Shown piece by piece: positions 7,881 through 16,179 of a stretch of DNA of 64,000 bases. Origin of the DNA: Acidimicrobiaceae bacterium (lineage in GTDB: Bacteria; Actinomycetota; Acidimicrobiia; Acidimicrobiales; RAAP-2); the NCBI GenBank assembly GCA_003162395.1, contig PMON01000004.1, positions 24,711 through 88,710 on the forward strand, written 5' to 3'. The notes beneath the pieces were generated by a model that worked only from the letters and a program-made list of their open reading frames with translations, did not search any database and was not told the origin of the DNA. Position numbers and translations under genes: made by a program. Numbering within the stretch: the stretch's first letter is position 1; every line of letters starts with the position of its first letter.

Positions 7881-10800
7881 TGGAGCCCTACGAGGAGTCC
7901 TTGCCAGCCGAGCTGGTGGAGCTCGCCGCCGCCTGCGGCGTGCTCGTCTCGTACGTCGACCACGGCGGGGTGCGGCGCTCCGCGGAGCGAGAGCCGCTCA
8001 TCGCGGCACTCGAGGCGCTCGGAGAGTCCGACGCGGGCTCTCACCCCGAGCGGGCACTCGCCGAGCGACGTGCCCGCCGGGCACAAGCGATAGTTGAACC
8101 GGCCCAGGTCGTCGCGCAGGGCCAGGCATCGATCGCGATCACCCCGCCGGCGAGGTCGCGCAAGCTCGAGTGCGTCCTCACCACCGAGCGTGGGCAGGTG
8201 GTCGAGTGGACCGCGGCAGTCGACGAGCTCGTCCGGGACACCGCGCACCCCCGGTCCGACAGGCGACGCTCGCTCCTGCTGCCGATCGAGCTCGACTCGG
8301 GGTACCACTCGCTCGACGTGCGCACGTCAAAGGCGGCGGCCACGACACACCTCCTCGCCAAGCCCACGCGGGGTGCGAGAAGCCGATTCGACGGGACGTG
8401 GCGCGCGGTCGGCGTCGCGGCCCCGCTGTTCTCGCTGCACGGCGAGCACAGCTGGGGCTGCGGCGACTTCACGGACCTCGACGAGCTGGCCGCGTTCGCG
8501 TCGCGGCACGGTGCCTCGGTCGTCGCGACGCTGCCGCTGCTCGCGGGATTCGGCCCTGAGCCGTTCGAGCCGAGTCCGTACCTGCCGGTCAGCCGGCTCT
8601 TCTGGCATGAGCGGTGGATCGACGTCGAAGCGGAGTTCGACGAGGCGACCCCGCCAAGCATCGTCGCGCGCGCGAGCGAGCTCAAGCGAGCCGCGCGAGA
8701 CGCCGCGTCCAGGTCGCACCCCCTCGTCGACGGCGCCCACTCGATGTCGATCAAGCGCGACGTGCTCGCCGAGCTCCTCGGTTCGTTGCGCGACAGCGGC
8801 TCGACGCGACTGAGCGAGCTCGAGGACTTCGTCGCCGATCGACCTTCGGTCGTGGACTACGCCCAGTTCCGAGCTGCGGGTGACCGGCTCGGGATCGACT
8901 GGCACAAGTGGCCGACGAGGCTCCGCGACGGCACGATCGACGCGCGTGACGTCGACGCAGAGGTCGTCGAGCAGTACTGCTTCAACCAGTGCCTCGCCCA
9001 CCGACAGCTCACTCGAGTCGCCACGAGGTGCGAAGAGCGCGGCCAGGTGCTGTCTCTCGACCTGCCGCTCGGCGCGCACTCGCGGGGGTACGACAGCTGG
9101 CGGCATCGTGACCAGTTCGTCGAGCGACTGTCCGTGGGCGCGCCACCCGACCGCTTCTTCCCAAGGGGCCAGTGGTGGGGATTCCCCCCGCCCAGGTTCG
9201 ACGCGTCGCGAGCAACCGGCCACGCGCTGTTCCGCGCCGCGCTGGTGCACCACCTGAGCGTCGCGGGCATGCTCCGGATCGACCACGTCCTCGGGCTGCA
9301 GCGCCTCTTTTGCATCCCCGAGGGCGCCACTGCGGCCCAGGGCGTCTACGTCGGCGCACCGATCGACGAGCTGCTCGCGGTGGTCGCCATCGAAGCGGAG
9401 CGTCACCACGCCTCGATCGTCGGCGAGGACCTCGGCACGGTCGACGCCGCGGTGCGCAGAGCGATGGACCATGACGGGGTCCGGCGGTCCTTCGCCGTCG
9501 TGCTCTCGGTCGGACGGACGGGCCCGCTGTTCGAGGCCGCGGTGCCCCCCGGCTCGGTGGCGTCGTTCACGACCCACGACTTACCGACGTTCGACGGGTG
9601 GTGGCGAGGCGTCGACATCGACGAGCGCGTCACCTACGGCCAGCTCGACGAGGCTGGCGCCGCGGTGATGCGCGAGCAGCGCGACCTCGAGCGCGCCGCC
9701 CTCATGTCTGCGACGCTGCGCCCTGTGACGACGTCGAATCTCCCCATCGAGCCACCCCCCGAGCTGCTCACCGCCACGCTCGAGGCCCTGGCCCTCAGCG
9801 ACGCCGGGCTCGTCGTCGCCCAGCTGGGCGACCTCGCGGGCGAGCGCGACGCCGTGAATCTCCCGGGCACCTCCGTCGAGCGCCCGAACTGGCAGTACCG
9901 CATCGACCCGCCGCTCGAGGACCTCGAGACGGACCCTTCGGTGTTCGGCTCGCTCGACGAGCTCCACGCTCGACGCCCGTCTGAGCTGCACCCCGAACCG
10001 AGCCGGCCCGGGATGCACTCGGGGACTGACTTCTCGGTCACTCGACTCGGGCCGATCGACGAGCATCTCTTCAACGAGGGTCGCCACGCGCAGCTGTACG
10101 ACCGGCTGGGCGCCCACGAGATGGAGGTCGACGGGCGGCGCGGAACCTACTTTTCGGTCTGGGCCCCGAACGCCGCGTGGGTCGAGGTCATCGGCGACTT
10201 CAACGGCTGGGATGGCCGCCAGCACCCGCTCGCCCGGCACGAGGACACCGGCGTCTGGGAGGGCTTCATCGGCGGTGTCGGCCTCGGCGAGCGCTACAAG
10301 TATAAGCTCGCCTCGACGGTCGGCGGCGAGCCCTTCGACAAGGCTGACCCGTTCGCGAAGCGAGCCGAGCTCGCCCCTGGCACCGCGTCGATCACCGCCG
10401 AGCTGCGACACGCCTGGGGCGACGGCGAGTGGATGGCGTCCCGGGCCGCACGCCAGACGGTCGACCAGCCGATCTCGGTCTACGAGCTGCACCTGGGCTC
10501 GTGGGCGCGCTGCGTCGAGGAGGACGACCGTCCCCTCACCTACACCGAGATCGCGCCACGCCTCATCGAGCACGTGCGGGAGTACGGCTTCACGCACGTG
10601 CAGCTGCTGCCAGTGAGTGAGCATCCGTTCTACGGCTCGTGGGGCTACCACGTGACGGGCTTCTTCGCGCCCACGGCCCGCTACGGCGAGCCCGACGAGT
10701 TCGCCGCCCTCGTCGACTCGCTGCACCAAGCAGGCGTCGGCGTGCTGCTCGACTGGGTGCCCGCGCACTTCCCGAGCGACGCCTTCGCCCTCGCGACCTT

Positions 10801-11923
10801 CGACGGGACGCATCTGTTCGAGCACGCCGACCCGAGACAGGGGGTGCACCCCGACTGGGACAGCCTGATCTTCAACTACGGGCGACTCGAGGTGCGGTCC
10901 TTCCTGCTCAGCGCGGCGTGCTCGTGGCTCGATCGGTACCACGTCGACGGCCTTCGCTTCGACGCGGTCGCCTCGATGCTGTACCTCGACTACTCACGGG
11001 AGCCCGGCGAGTGGGTGCCCAATCGCCACGGCGGCCGCGAGAATCTCGAGGCAGTCGAGTTCCTGCAGGCGTGCAACGAGGAGCTGCACCGGGCCTTTCC
11101 CGACGCGATCACGGTCGCCGAAGAGTCGACCTCGTGGCCAGGGGTGACCGCACCGACGAGCGAGGGCGGGCTCGGCTTCGACTACAAGTGGGACCTCGGC
11201 TGGATGCACGACACGCTCGACTACCTGGCCAAGGACCCGATCCACCGCAGCTTCCACCACGATCGGCTCACCTTCCGCTCGGTCTACGCGACCTCCGAGC
11301 AGTTCATCCTGCCGCTCTCCCACGACGAGGTCGTCCACGGCAAGGGGTCCTTGCTCGACCAGATGCCCGGCGACGACTGGCAGCGGTTCGCCAACCTGCG
11401 CCTCTTGTTCGGGTACCAGCTCGTCCAGCCCGGCAAGAAGCTCTTGTTCATGGGCGACGAGTTCGGACAGCCGTCGGAGTGGTCCCACGAGCGGAGCCTC
11501 GACTGGCACCTGCTCGAGCGCGCCGAGCACCGCGGCATCGCGTCACTCGTGGCACGCCTGAACGAGCTGTATCGAAGCGAGCCGGCACTGCATCGAGACG
11601 ACCTCTCGGACCGAGGCTTCTCCTGGATCGACGGCGACGACCGGGACCACAGCGTGGTGAGCGTCGAGCGGCACGACGGCGACACCTCGCTGCTCGTCGC
11701 GGTCCTCAACGCGACCCCCGAGCCCCGCTACGACTACCTCGTCGGCATGCCGGCGCCAGGGGCGTGGTCACTGCTCGTCGACAGCGACGCGGTCGAGTTC
11801 GGCGGCTCGGGTCTCGCGGTCGTCGACAACGTGGAGACGACCCATGAGCCGTGGCACCGCAGGGCCGACCGTGCCTCGCTCATCCTGCCGCCGCTTGGGT
11901 TTGTGATCTACTCGCGTCGGTGA
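7880..11923 (+). CDS. malQ-glgB: Fused 4-alpha-glucanotransferase (MalQ) and glycogen branching enzyme (GlgB)
   Basis: One uninterrupted frame of 1347 residues holds two complete enzymes. Residues about 1-690 are GH77 amylomaltase: WGCGDFTDL, nucleophile D468 in RIDHVLGL, acid/base E516 in GEDLGTV, and D567 in TTHDLPTF. Residues about 720-1347 are GH13 branching enzyme with a CBM48 start (FSVWAPNAAWVEVIGDFNGW), nucleophile D1028 in LRFDAVAS, the Glu pair E1081/E1082 in VAEES, and D1149 in SHDEVVHGK. The linker (about 690-720) is short and carries the typical GlgB N-terminal LFNEGRHAQLYDRLGAH. The ATG overlaps the phosphorylase stop by one base; a TTG three bases earlier is also possible. The enzyme would transfer linear glucan segments and create alpha-1,6 branches. 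Such a fusion is unusual. Confidence 0.93.
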   Translation: MEPYEESLPAELVELAAACGVLVSYVDHGGVRRSAEREPLIAALEALGESDAGSHPERALAERRARRAQAIVEPAQVVAQGQASIAITPPARSRKLECVLTTERGQVVEWTAAVDELVRDTAHPRSDRRRSLLLPIELDSGYHSLDVRTSKAAATTHLLAKPTRGARSRFDGTWRAVGVAAPLFSLHGEHSWGCGDFTDLDELAAFASRHGASVVATLPLLAGFGPEPFEPSPYLPVSRLFWHERWIDVEAEFDEATPPSIVARASELKRAARDAASRSHPLVDGAHSMSIKRDVLAELLGSLRDSGSTRLSELEDFVADRPSVVDYAQFRAAGDRLGIDWHKWPTRLRDGTIDARDVDAEVVEQYCFNQCLAHRQLTRVATRCEERGQVLSLDLPLGAHSRGYDSWRHRDQFVERLSVGAPPDRFFPRGQWWGFPPPRFDASRATGHALFRAALVHHLSVAGMLRIDHVLGLQRLFCIPEGATAAQGVYVGAPIDELLAVVAIEAERHHASIVGEDLGTVDAAVRRAMDHDGVRRSFAVVLSVGRTGPLFEAAVPPGSVASFTTHDLPTFDGWWRGVDIDERVTYGQLDEAGAAVMREQRDLERAALMSATLRPVTTSNLPIEPPPELLTATLEALALSDAGLVVAQLGDLAGERDAVNLPGTSVERPNWQYRIDPPLEDLETDPSVFGSLDELHARRPSELHPEPSRPGMHSGTDFSVTRLGPIDEHLFNEGRHAQLYDRLGAHEMEVDGRRGTYFSVWAPNAAWVEVIGDFNGWDGRQHPLARHEDTGVWEGFIGGVGLGERYKYKLASTVGGEPFDKADPFAKRAELAPGTASITAELRHAWGDGEWMASRAARQTVDQPISVYELHLGSWARCVEEDDRPLTYTEIAPRLIEHVREYGFTHVQLLPVSEHPFYGSWGYHVTGFFAPTARYGEPDEFAALVDSLHQAGVGVLLDWVPAHFPSDAFALATFDGTHLFEHADPRQGVHPDWDSLIFNYGRLEVRSFLLSAACSWLDRYHVDGLRFDAVASMLYLDYSREPGEWVPNRHGGRENLEAVEFLQACNEELHRAFPDAITVAEESTSWPGVTAPTSEGGLGFDYKWDLGWMHDTLDYLAKDPIHRSFHHDRLTFRSVYATSEQFILPLSHDEVVHGKGSLLDQMPGDDWQRFANLRLLFGYQLVQPGKKLLFMGDEFGQPSEWSHERSLDWHLLERAEHRGIASLVARLNELYRSEPALHRDDLSDRGFSWIDGDDRDHSVVSVERHDGDTSLLVAVLNATPEPRYDYLVGMPAPGAWSLLVDSDAVEFGGSGLAVVDNVETTHEPWHRRADRASLILPPLGFVIYSRR

Positions 11924-11958
11924 CCGCCAGCAACCCCGGCCGCGCGCGCGACGTCCGC

Positions 11959-11964
11959 TAGGTT
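11959..11964 (+). promoter_or_regulatory. Putative leaderless -10 element before second phosphorylase
   Basis: TAGGTT lies 9 nt before the ATG at 11974, in a 50-bp gap without a Shine-Dalgarno. This suggests that the second phosphorylase gene has its own transcript as well as any read-through from malQ-glgB. Confidence 0.4.
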
Positions 11965-11973
11965 CGACGTCTC

Positions 11974-14142
11974 ATGCCGCCCCGTGGATCCGGTGAGCCG
12001 CATCCCACGGACGGCTCACGCGACCTGACGCGTGCGATCGATCGGCTCGGGAGGCGGCTGCCCGAGCCGCTCCAGCCGCTCGCCGAGATCGCCTACAACT
12101 ACAAATGGTCGTGGACCCCGGGGGGACGCGAGCTGTTCCGCGCGTTCGGCGCGCACCGCTTCGGCCTCACGAACGAGAACCCGGTCCGGTTCTTGCGCGA
12201 CCTCTCCGAGCCTGACCTGCTCACCTGGGCGACCGACGAGCGGTTCCTCGAGCAGCTCGACCGCGTCGCGAACGACCTTCGAGACGACCTCCAGCGCCCC
12301 GACAGCCCGTCGTTGGACGGCGGTCCCGTCGCGTTCTTGTGCGCAGAGTTCGGCGTGCACCGCTCGCTGCCGGTGTACTCGGGCGGGCTCGGCGTGCTGG
12401 CGGGCGACCTGCTGAAGGAGGCCTCGGACCAGGCGGTGCCGTTCGTGGGCGTCGGGCTCTTCTATCGAAGGGGCTACTTCCACCAGCGCATGGACCGGTC
12501 GGGGTGGCAGCAGGAGTACTGGATCGAGTCCGACCCGAACGTGATGCCGGCGGTGCGCGTGACCACGGCCGACGGTTCGCCCCTCACGATCAATGTCCCG
12601 ATCTGGGACGGCGAGCTCGACGCGCACGTCTGGCGGGTCCAAGTCGGCCGGGTCCCGTTGTTCCTGCTCGACGCCGAGCTCGGCGAGAACACGCCGCTGC
12701 AGCGGTGGGTCTCCTCGCGCCTCTACGAGGGCAACTCGTCGATCCGCCTGGCGCAGTACGCGCTGCTCGGGGTCGGCGCGGCGCGGGCGCTCGACGCGAT
12801 GGGGATCAAGCCCTCGCTCTACCACCTGAACGAGGGGCATGCCGCGCTCGCGACGCTCGCCGTCGCCTCCTCGCTGTCGGCTGCCTCGGACTCGCCCGCC
12901 AGCCACAGCGGCGAGGCGATCGAGCAGTCGCGCTCGAAGTTCGTGTTCACGACCCACACCCCGGTGCCCGCGGGCAACGAGACCTACAGCAGAGACGAGG
13001 TCCTCAGCGTCCTCGGTCGCCTCTTCGACGAGCTGCACTTCGACGGCCACGAGGTCCTCGCCCTCGGACGGATGCATCCCGCGGACGCCGCGGAGCCGAC
13101 GGGGCTCACGCCGCTCGCCATTCGGGGCTCTCGGTCGACCAACGCGGTCAGCCAGCGCCACGGGGCGATTGCCCGCGCGATGTGGCACGAGATGTTCCCG
13201 CATGGCGGGACCGACGATGTGCCGATCACCCACGTGACGAACGCGGTGCACCTCCCCACGTGGATGGCCCCGCCCATGCGCAAGCTCCTCACCGAGTGCT
13301 TCGGCGATGGTTGGGAGCGCTTCGCGAGCGACCCCATCTTGTGGAAGCAGGTCGACGAGATCGACGACGAGCGGCTCTGGGACGTGCGCTGCACGCAGCG
13401 AGACGAGCTCGTGTACCAGATCCGGCGCAAGGTGGTCGTGGATCGGCTCGCCCGGGGCGAGGACATCGACTTCGTGCAGGCCGGACGCGACGCGTTCGAC
13501 CCGAGCTTCCTCACGATCGGCTTCGCGCGGCGACTCGCGACGTACAAGCGGCTCAACCTCCTCGTGCACAATGTCGAGCGCGCCCTCTCGCTGCTCAACC
13601 ACGACCGTCCGCTGCAGTTCGTCTTTGCCGGCAAGGCGCACCCTCTCGACGACGCCGCCAAGGCGTTCGCCCAGCGGATGTTTGAGCTCAAGCGCGTGCC
13701 CGAGGTTGGCAACAGGGTCGTGTTCCTCGAGGACTACGACCTGAGCGCGGCGACCACGGTCGTCGCCGGCTGCGACGTGTGGCTGAACCTGCCGAGGCCG
13801 CCCTTCGAGGCGAGCGGCACGAGCGGCATGAAGGCCGCGCTCAATGGGGGCCTCAACCTGAGCGTGCTCGACGGCTGGTGGATGGAGGCCTACGACGGCT
13901 CCAACGGATGGGCGATCGACGGCAGCGTCGACCCTGACGAGGCGGCGAAGGACGAGCGCGACGCCAACGCGCTCTACGACCTCATCGACAACGAGGTGAA
14001 GCCCCTCTTCTACGACCGAGACGAGCACGGCATCCCCACGAAGTGGCTCGAGCGGGTGCGCGCGTCACTGCGCACCCTCGGGCCCCGCTACTGCGCGACG
14101 AGGATGCTCGATGACTACGTCACCCAGATCTACCGCAGCTGA
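11974..14142 (+). CDS. glgP: Alpha-glucan phosphorylase (GT35), second copy
   Basis: The 722-residue product has FLCAEFGVHRSLPVYSGGLG, YHLNEGHAALATLA, FVFTTHTPVPAGNETY and ARRLATYKRLNL, and the canonical pyridoxal-phosphate loop ASGTSGMKAALNGGLN with K620. It is the standard short alpha-glucan phosphorylase. Compared with the first copy it lacks the C-terminal beta-rich extension and keeps the consensus loop, so the two copies probably differ in chain-length preference or regulation (inference). It follows malQ-glgB by 50 bp and converges on glgX with a 12-bp gap and no obvious terminator. Confidence 0.93.
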   Translation: MPPRGSGEPHPTDGSRDLTRAIDRLGRRLPEPLQPLAEIAYNYKWSWTPGGRELFRAFGAHRFGLTNENPVRFLRDLSEPDLLTWATDERFLEQLDRVANDLRDDLQRPDSPSLDGGPVAFLCAEFGVHRSLPVYSGGLGVLAGDLLKEASDQAVPFVGVGLFYRRGYFHQRMDRSGWQQEYWIESDPNVMPAVRVTTADGSPLTINVPIWDGELDAHVWRVQVGRVPLFLLDAELGENTPLQRWVSSRLYEGNSSIRLAQYALLGVGAARALDAMGIKPSLYHLNEGHAALATLAVASSLSAASDSPASHSGEAIEQSRSKFVFTTHTPVPAGNETYSRDEVLSVLGRLFDELHFDGHEVLALGRMHPADAAEPTGLTPLAIRGSRSTNAVSQRHGAIARAMWHEMFPHGGTDDVPITHVTNAVHLPTWMAPPMRKLLTECFGDGWERFASDPILWKQVDEIDDERLWDVRCTQRDELVYQIRRKVVVDRLARGEDIDFVQAGRDAFDPSFLTIGFARRLATYKRLNLLVHNVERALSLLNHDRPLQFVFAGKAHPLDDAAKAFAQRMFELKRVPEVGNRVVFLEDYDLSAATTVVAGCDVWLNLPRPPFEASGTSGMKAALNGGLNLSVLDGWWMEAYDGSNGWAIDGSVDPDEAAKDERDANALYDLIDNEVKPLFYDRDEHGIPTKWLERVRASLRTLGPRYCATRMLDDYVTQIYRS

Positions 14143-14154
14143 GTCGCGTCGTCG

Positions 14155-16179
14155 TCACGCACCCGCGGCGAGCAGCACGGTGATGCTCCGTGGTGGCACC
14201 TCGACCTCCGCGCTGGCATCGTGCCGCACCTGGGGACGAGCGGGGTCGAACGTGCACAGCGACTCGACCAGCCGGCCGACAACGCTCGTTGGCAGCGTGA
14301 AGGTGACCGGCTCCCAGTAGCCGTTGATGAGCAGCACGGCCTCGTCGCCGTGATGCGCAGAGCGAATCGCCACGCACCGGTTGGTCGCGTCCTCCCAGTC
14401 GTCGTCAGCCATCGCCTCGCCCGTCGTCGAGTACCACTCGAGCGCCGACGCCGCGTCGCCACCTCCGGGCGAGCGCAGTGCGGGGTGCGCGCGTCGCAGC
14501 GCAAGCACGCGCGAGGCGAACTCGAGCGTCGGCTTGTCGACGTGGCCCCAGTCAAACCAGCTGAGCTCGTTGTCCTGGCAGTAGGGATTGTTGTTGCCCT
14601 GCTGGGTTCGCCCGAGCTCGTCGCCCCCGAGGAGCATCGGCACACCCCTGCTCAAGAGCAGCGTGGTCAGGATCGCGCGCGCCTGGCGGCCACGCAGCGC
14701 GACGATGTCGGGGTCCGAGGTCGCCCCCTCGGACCCGCAGTTCCAGGAACGGTTGTCGTCGGTCCCGTCCGTGTTGTCCTGGCCGTTCGCCTCGTTGTGC
14801 TTGTGGTCGTAGCTGACGAGGTCACGCAGCGTGAAGCCGTCGTGGGACGTGACGAAGTTGATCGACGACGTGTCCGGGCGCCCGGCAGCCTCGAACAGGT
14901 CCGACGAGCCCGCGACCTGCGTCGCGAGCACCGACAGCGTGCCGTCCTCGCTCCGCCAAAAGTCGCGCGCCGAGTCGCGGAACCGCCCGTTCCACTCGCG
15001 AAACGGCTCTGGGAAGCGGCCGAGCGCGAAGCTGTCCTCGCCGCCGACGTCCCACGGCTCGCTGATCAGCTTGGTGGAGGCGACCACCCGATCACCGACG
15101 CAACGCGCGAGGATCGGGGCGTGCGCGTCGAACTCTCCGTGCGGTCGCGCGAGAGTCGGGGCGAGGTCGAATCGGAAGCCGTCGACGTGGCAGGCGGTCG
15201 TCCAGTAGCGAAGCGAGTCGATCACGAGGTCGATCGCGACGGGGCTCGCCGAGTTGATCGAGTTTCCGCACCCCGTTGTGTCGACGAGGTGGCACGCGTC
15301 GTCAAGTCGGTAGTACGCGGGCTCGTCGATCCCGCGGAAGCACAGCGACGGACCCTCGTCGTCCCCCTCCGAGGTGTGGTTGTAGACGACGTCGAGGATG
15401 ACCTCGAGCCCGGCTCGATGCAGCGCGCGCACCATTGACTTGAACTCGCTGACCTGGGCGCCCGTCTCGCCCGTCGACGAGTAGCGCGACGCAGGTGCGA
15501 AGAACCCGATCGAGTTGTACCCCCAGTAGTTGGTGCGACCCTGATGGACGAGGAACGGCTCGTCGACGAACTCATGGACCGGCAACAGCTCGACGGTCGT
15601 CACGCCGAGCTTGACGAGATGCGAGACGAAGGCATCGTGGGCAAAGCCGGCGTAGGTGCCGCGCAGCTCGGTGGGCACCCCGGGGTGTCGCATCGTCGCG
15701 CCGCGCACGTGCACCTCGTAGACGACAGTGTCCTCCCAGGCGTGGCGCGGACGGACGTCGTCGTCGTCGCCCCAGTCGAACCCCTCGTCGATCACCACGC
15801 TGCGCTGCACGAAGGGGGCCGAGTCGACGCCGCTGCCCGCGGTGAGCTGACCGTCGAGATGGTCGACGCGGCCTGCGATCGCGCGCGCGTAGGGGTCGAG
15901 CAGCACCTTTGACGGGTCGCACCAGAGCCCTCGCGCGGGATCGAACGGACCGTGGACCCGGAATCCGTACTGCTGGCCCGGCCCGACGCCCTCGACCGTC
16001 GCGCGCCACACCGCGTCAGTGGCCTCGAGCGCGACGCGCGTCTCCTCGCCGCGCTCGTCGAAGAGACACAGCTCGACCCCGGCGGCCTGGCTCGAGAACA
16101 TCGCAAAGCTCGTCGTGCCATCACCCGCGGTGGCGCCCAGCGGGAGGGGCTCGCCTGAGTTGGTCGGCGGCTCGGTCAC
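14155..16179 (-). CDS. glgX: Glycogen debranching enzyme GlgX (isoamylase type, GH13_11)
   Basis: The 674-residue protein carries an N-terminal CBM48 (YGFRVHGPFDPARGLWCDPSK, in part) and a GH13 barrel with VLLDPYARAIAG, ILDVVYNHTSEGD, nucleophile D338 in FRFDLAPTLAR, acid/base E374 in ISEPWDVGG and D447 in TSHDGFTLRD. It hydrolyses alpha-1,6 branches of phosphorylase limit dextrins. QDNELSWFDW near the C-terminus is typical of GlgX/TreX. The GTG start forms a GTGA overlap with the stop of the GH63-like gene, so the two are coupled. It is convergent with the second phosphorylase, whose limit dextrins it would trim. Confidence 0.95.
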   Translation of the reverse strand: MTEPPTNSGEPLPLGATAGDGTTSFAMFSSQAAGVELCLFDERGEETRVALEATDAVWRATVEGVGPGQQYGFRVHGPFDPARGLWCDPSKVLLDPYARAIAGRVDHLDGQLTAGSGVDSAPFVQRSVVIDEGFDWGDDDDVRPRHAWEDTVVYEVHVRGATMRHPGVPTELRGTYAGFAHDAFVSHLVKLGVTTVELLPVHEFVDEPFLVHQGRTNYWGYNSIGFFAPASRYSSTGETGAQVSEFKSMVRALHRAGLEVILDVVYNHTSEGDDEGPSLCFRGIDEPAYYRLDDACHLVDTTGCGNSINSASPVAIDLVIDSLRYWTTACHVDGFRFDLAPTLARPHGEFDAHAPILARCVGDRVVASTKLISEPWDVGGEDSFALGRFPEPFREWNGRFRDSARDFWRSEDGTLSVLATQVAGSSDLFEAAGRPDTSSINFVTSHDGFTLRDLVSYDHKHNEANGQDNTDGTDDNRSWNCGSEGATSDPDIVALRGRQARAILTTLLLSRGVPMLLGGDELGRTQQGNNNPYCQDNELSWFDWGHVDKPTLEFASRVLALRRAHPALRSPGGGDAASALEWYSTTGEAMADDDWEDATNRCVAIRSAHHGDEAVLLINGYWEPVTFTLPTSVVGRLVESLCTFDPARPQVRHDASAEVEVPPRSITVLLAAGA

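Noticed and set aside
9581-10942. 453-codon minus-strand frame inside malQ-glgB
   Set aside because: Antisense shadow; the sense frame has complete catalytic residues for both enzymes.
12016-14028. 670-codon minus-strand frame inside the second phosphorylase gene
   Set aside because: Antisense shadow with biased composition and no recognisable motif.
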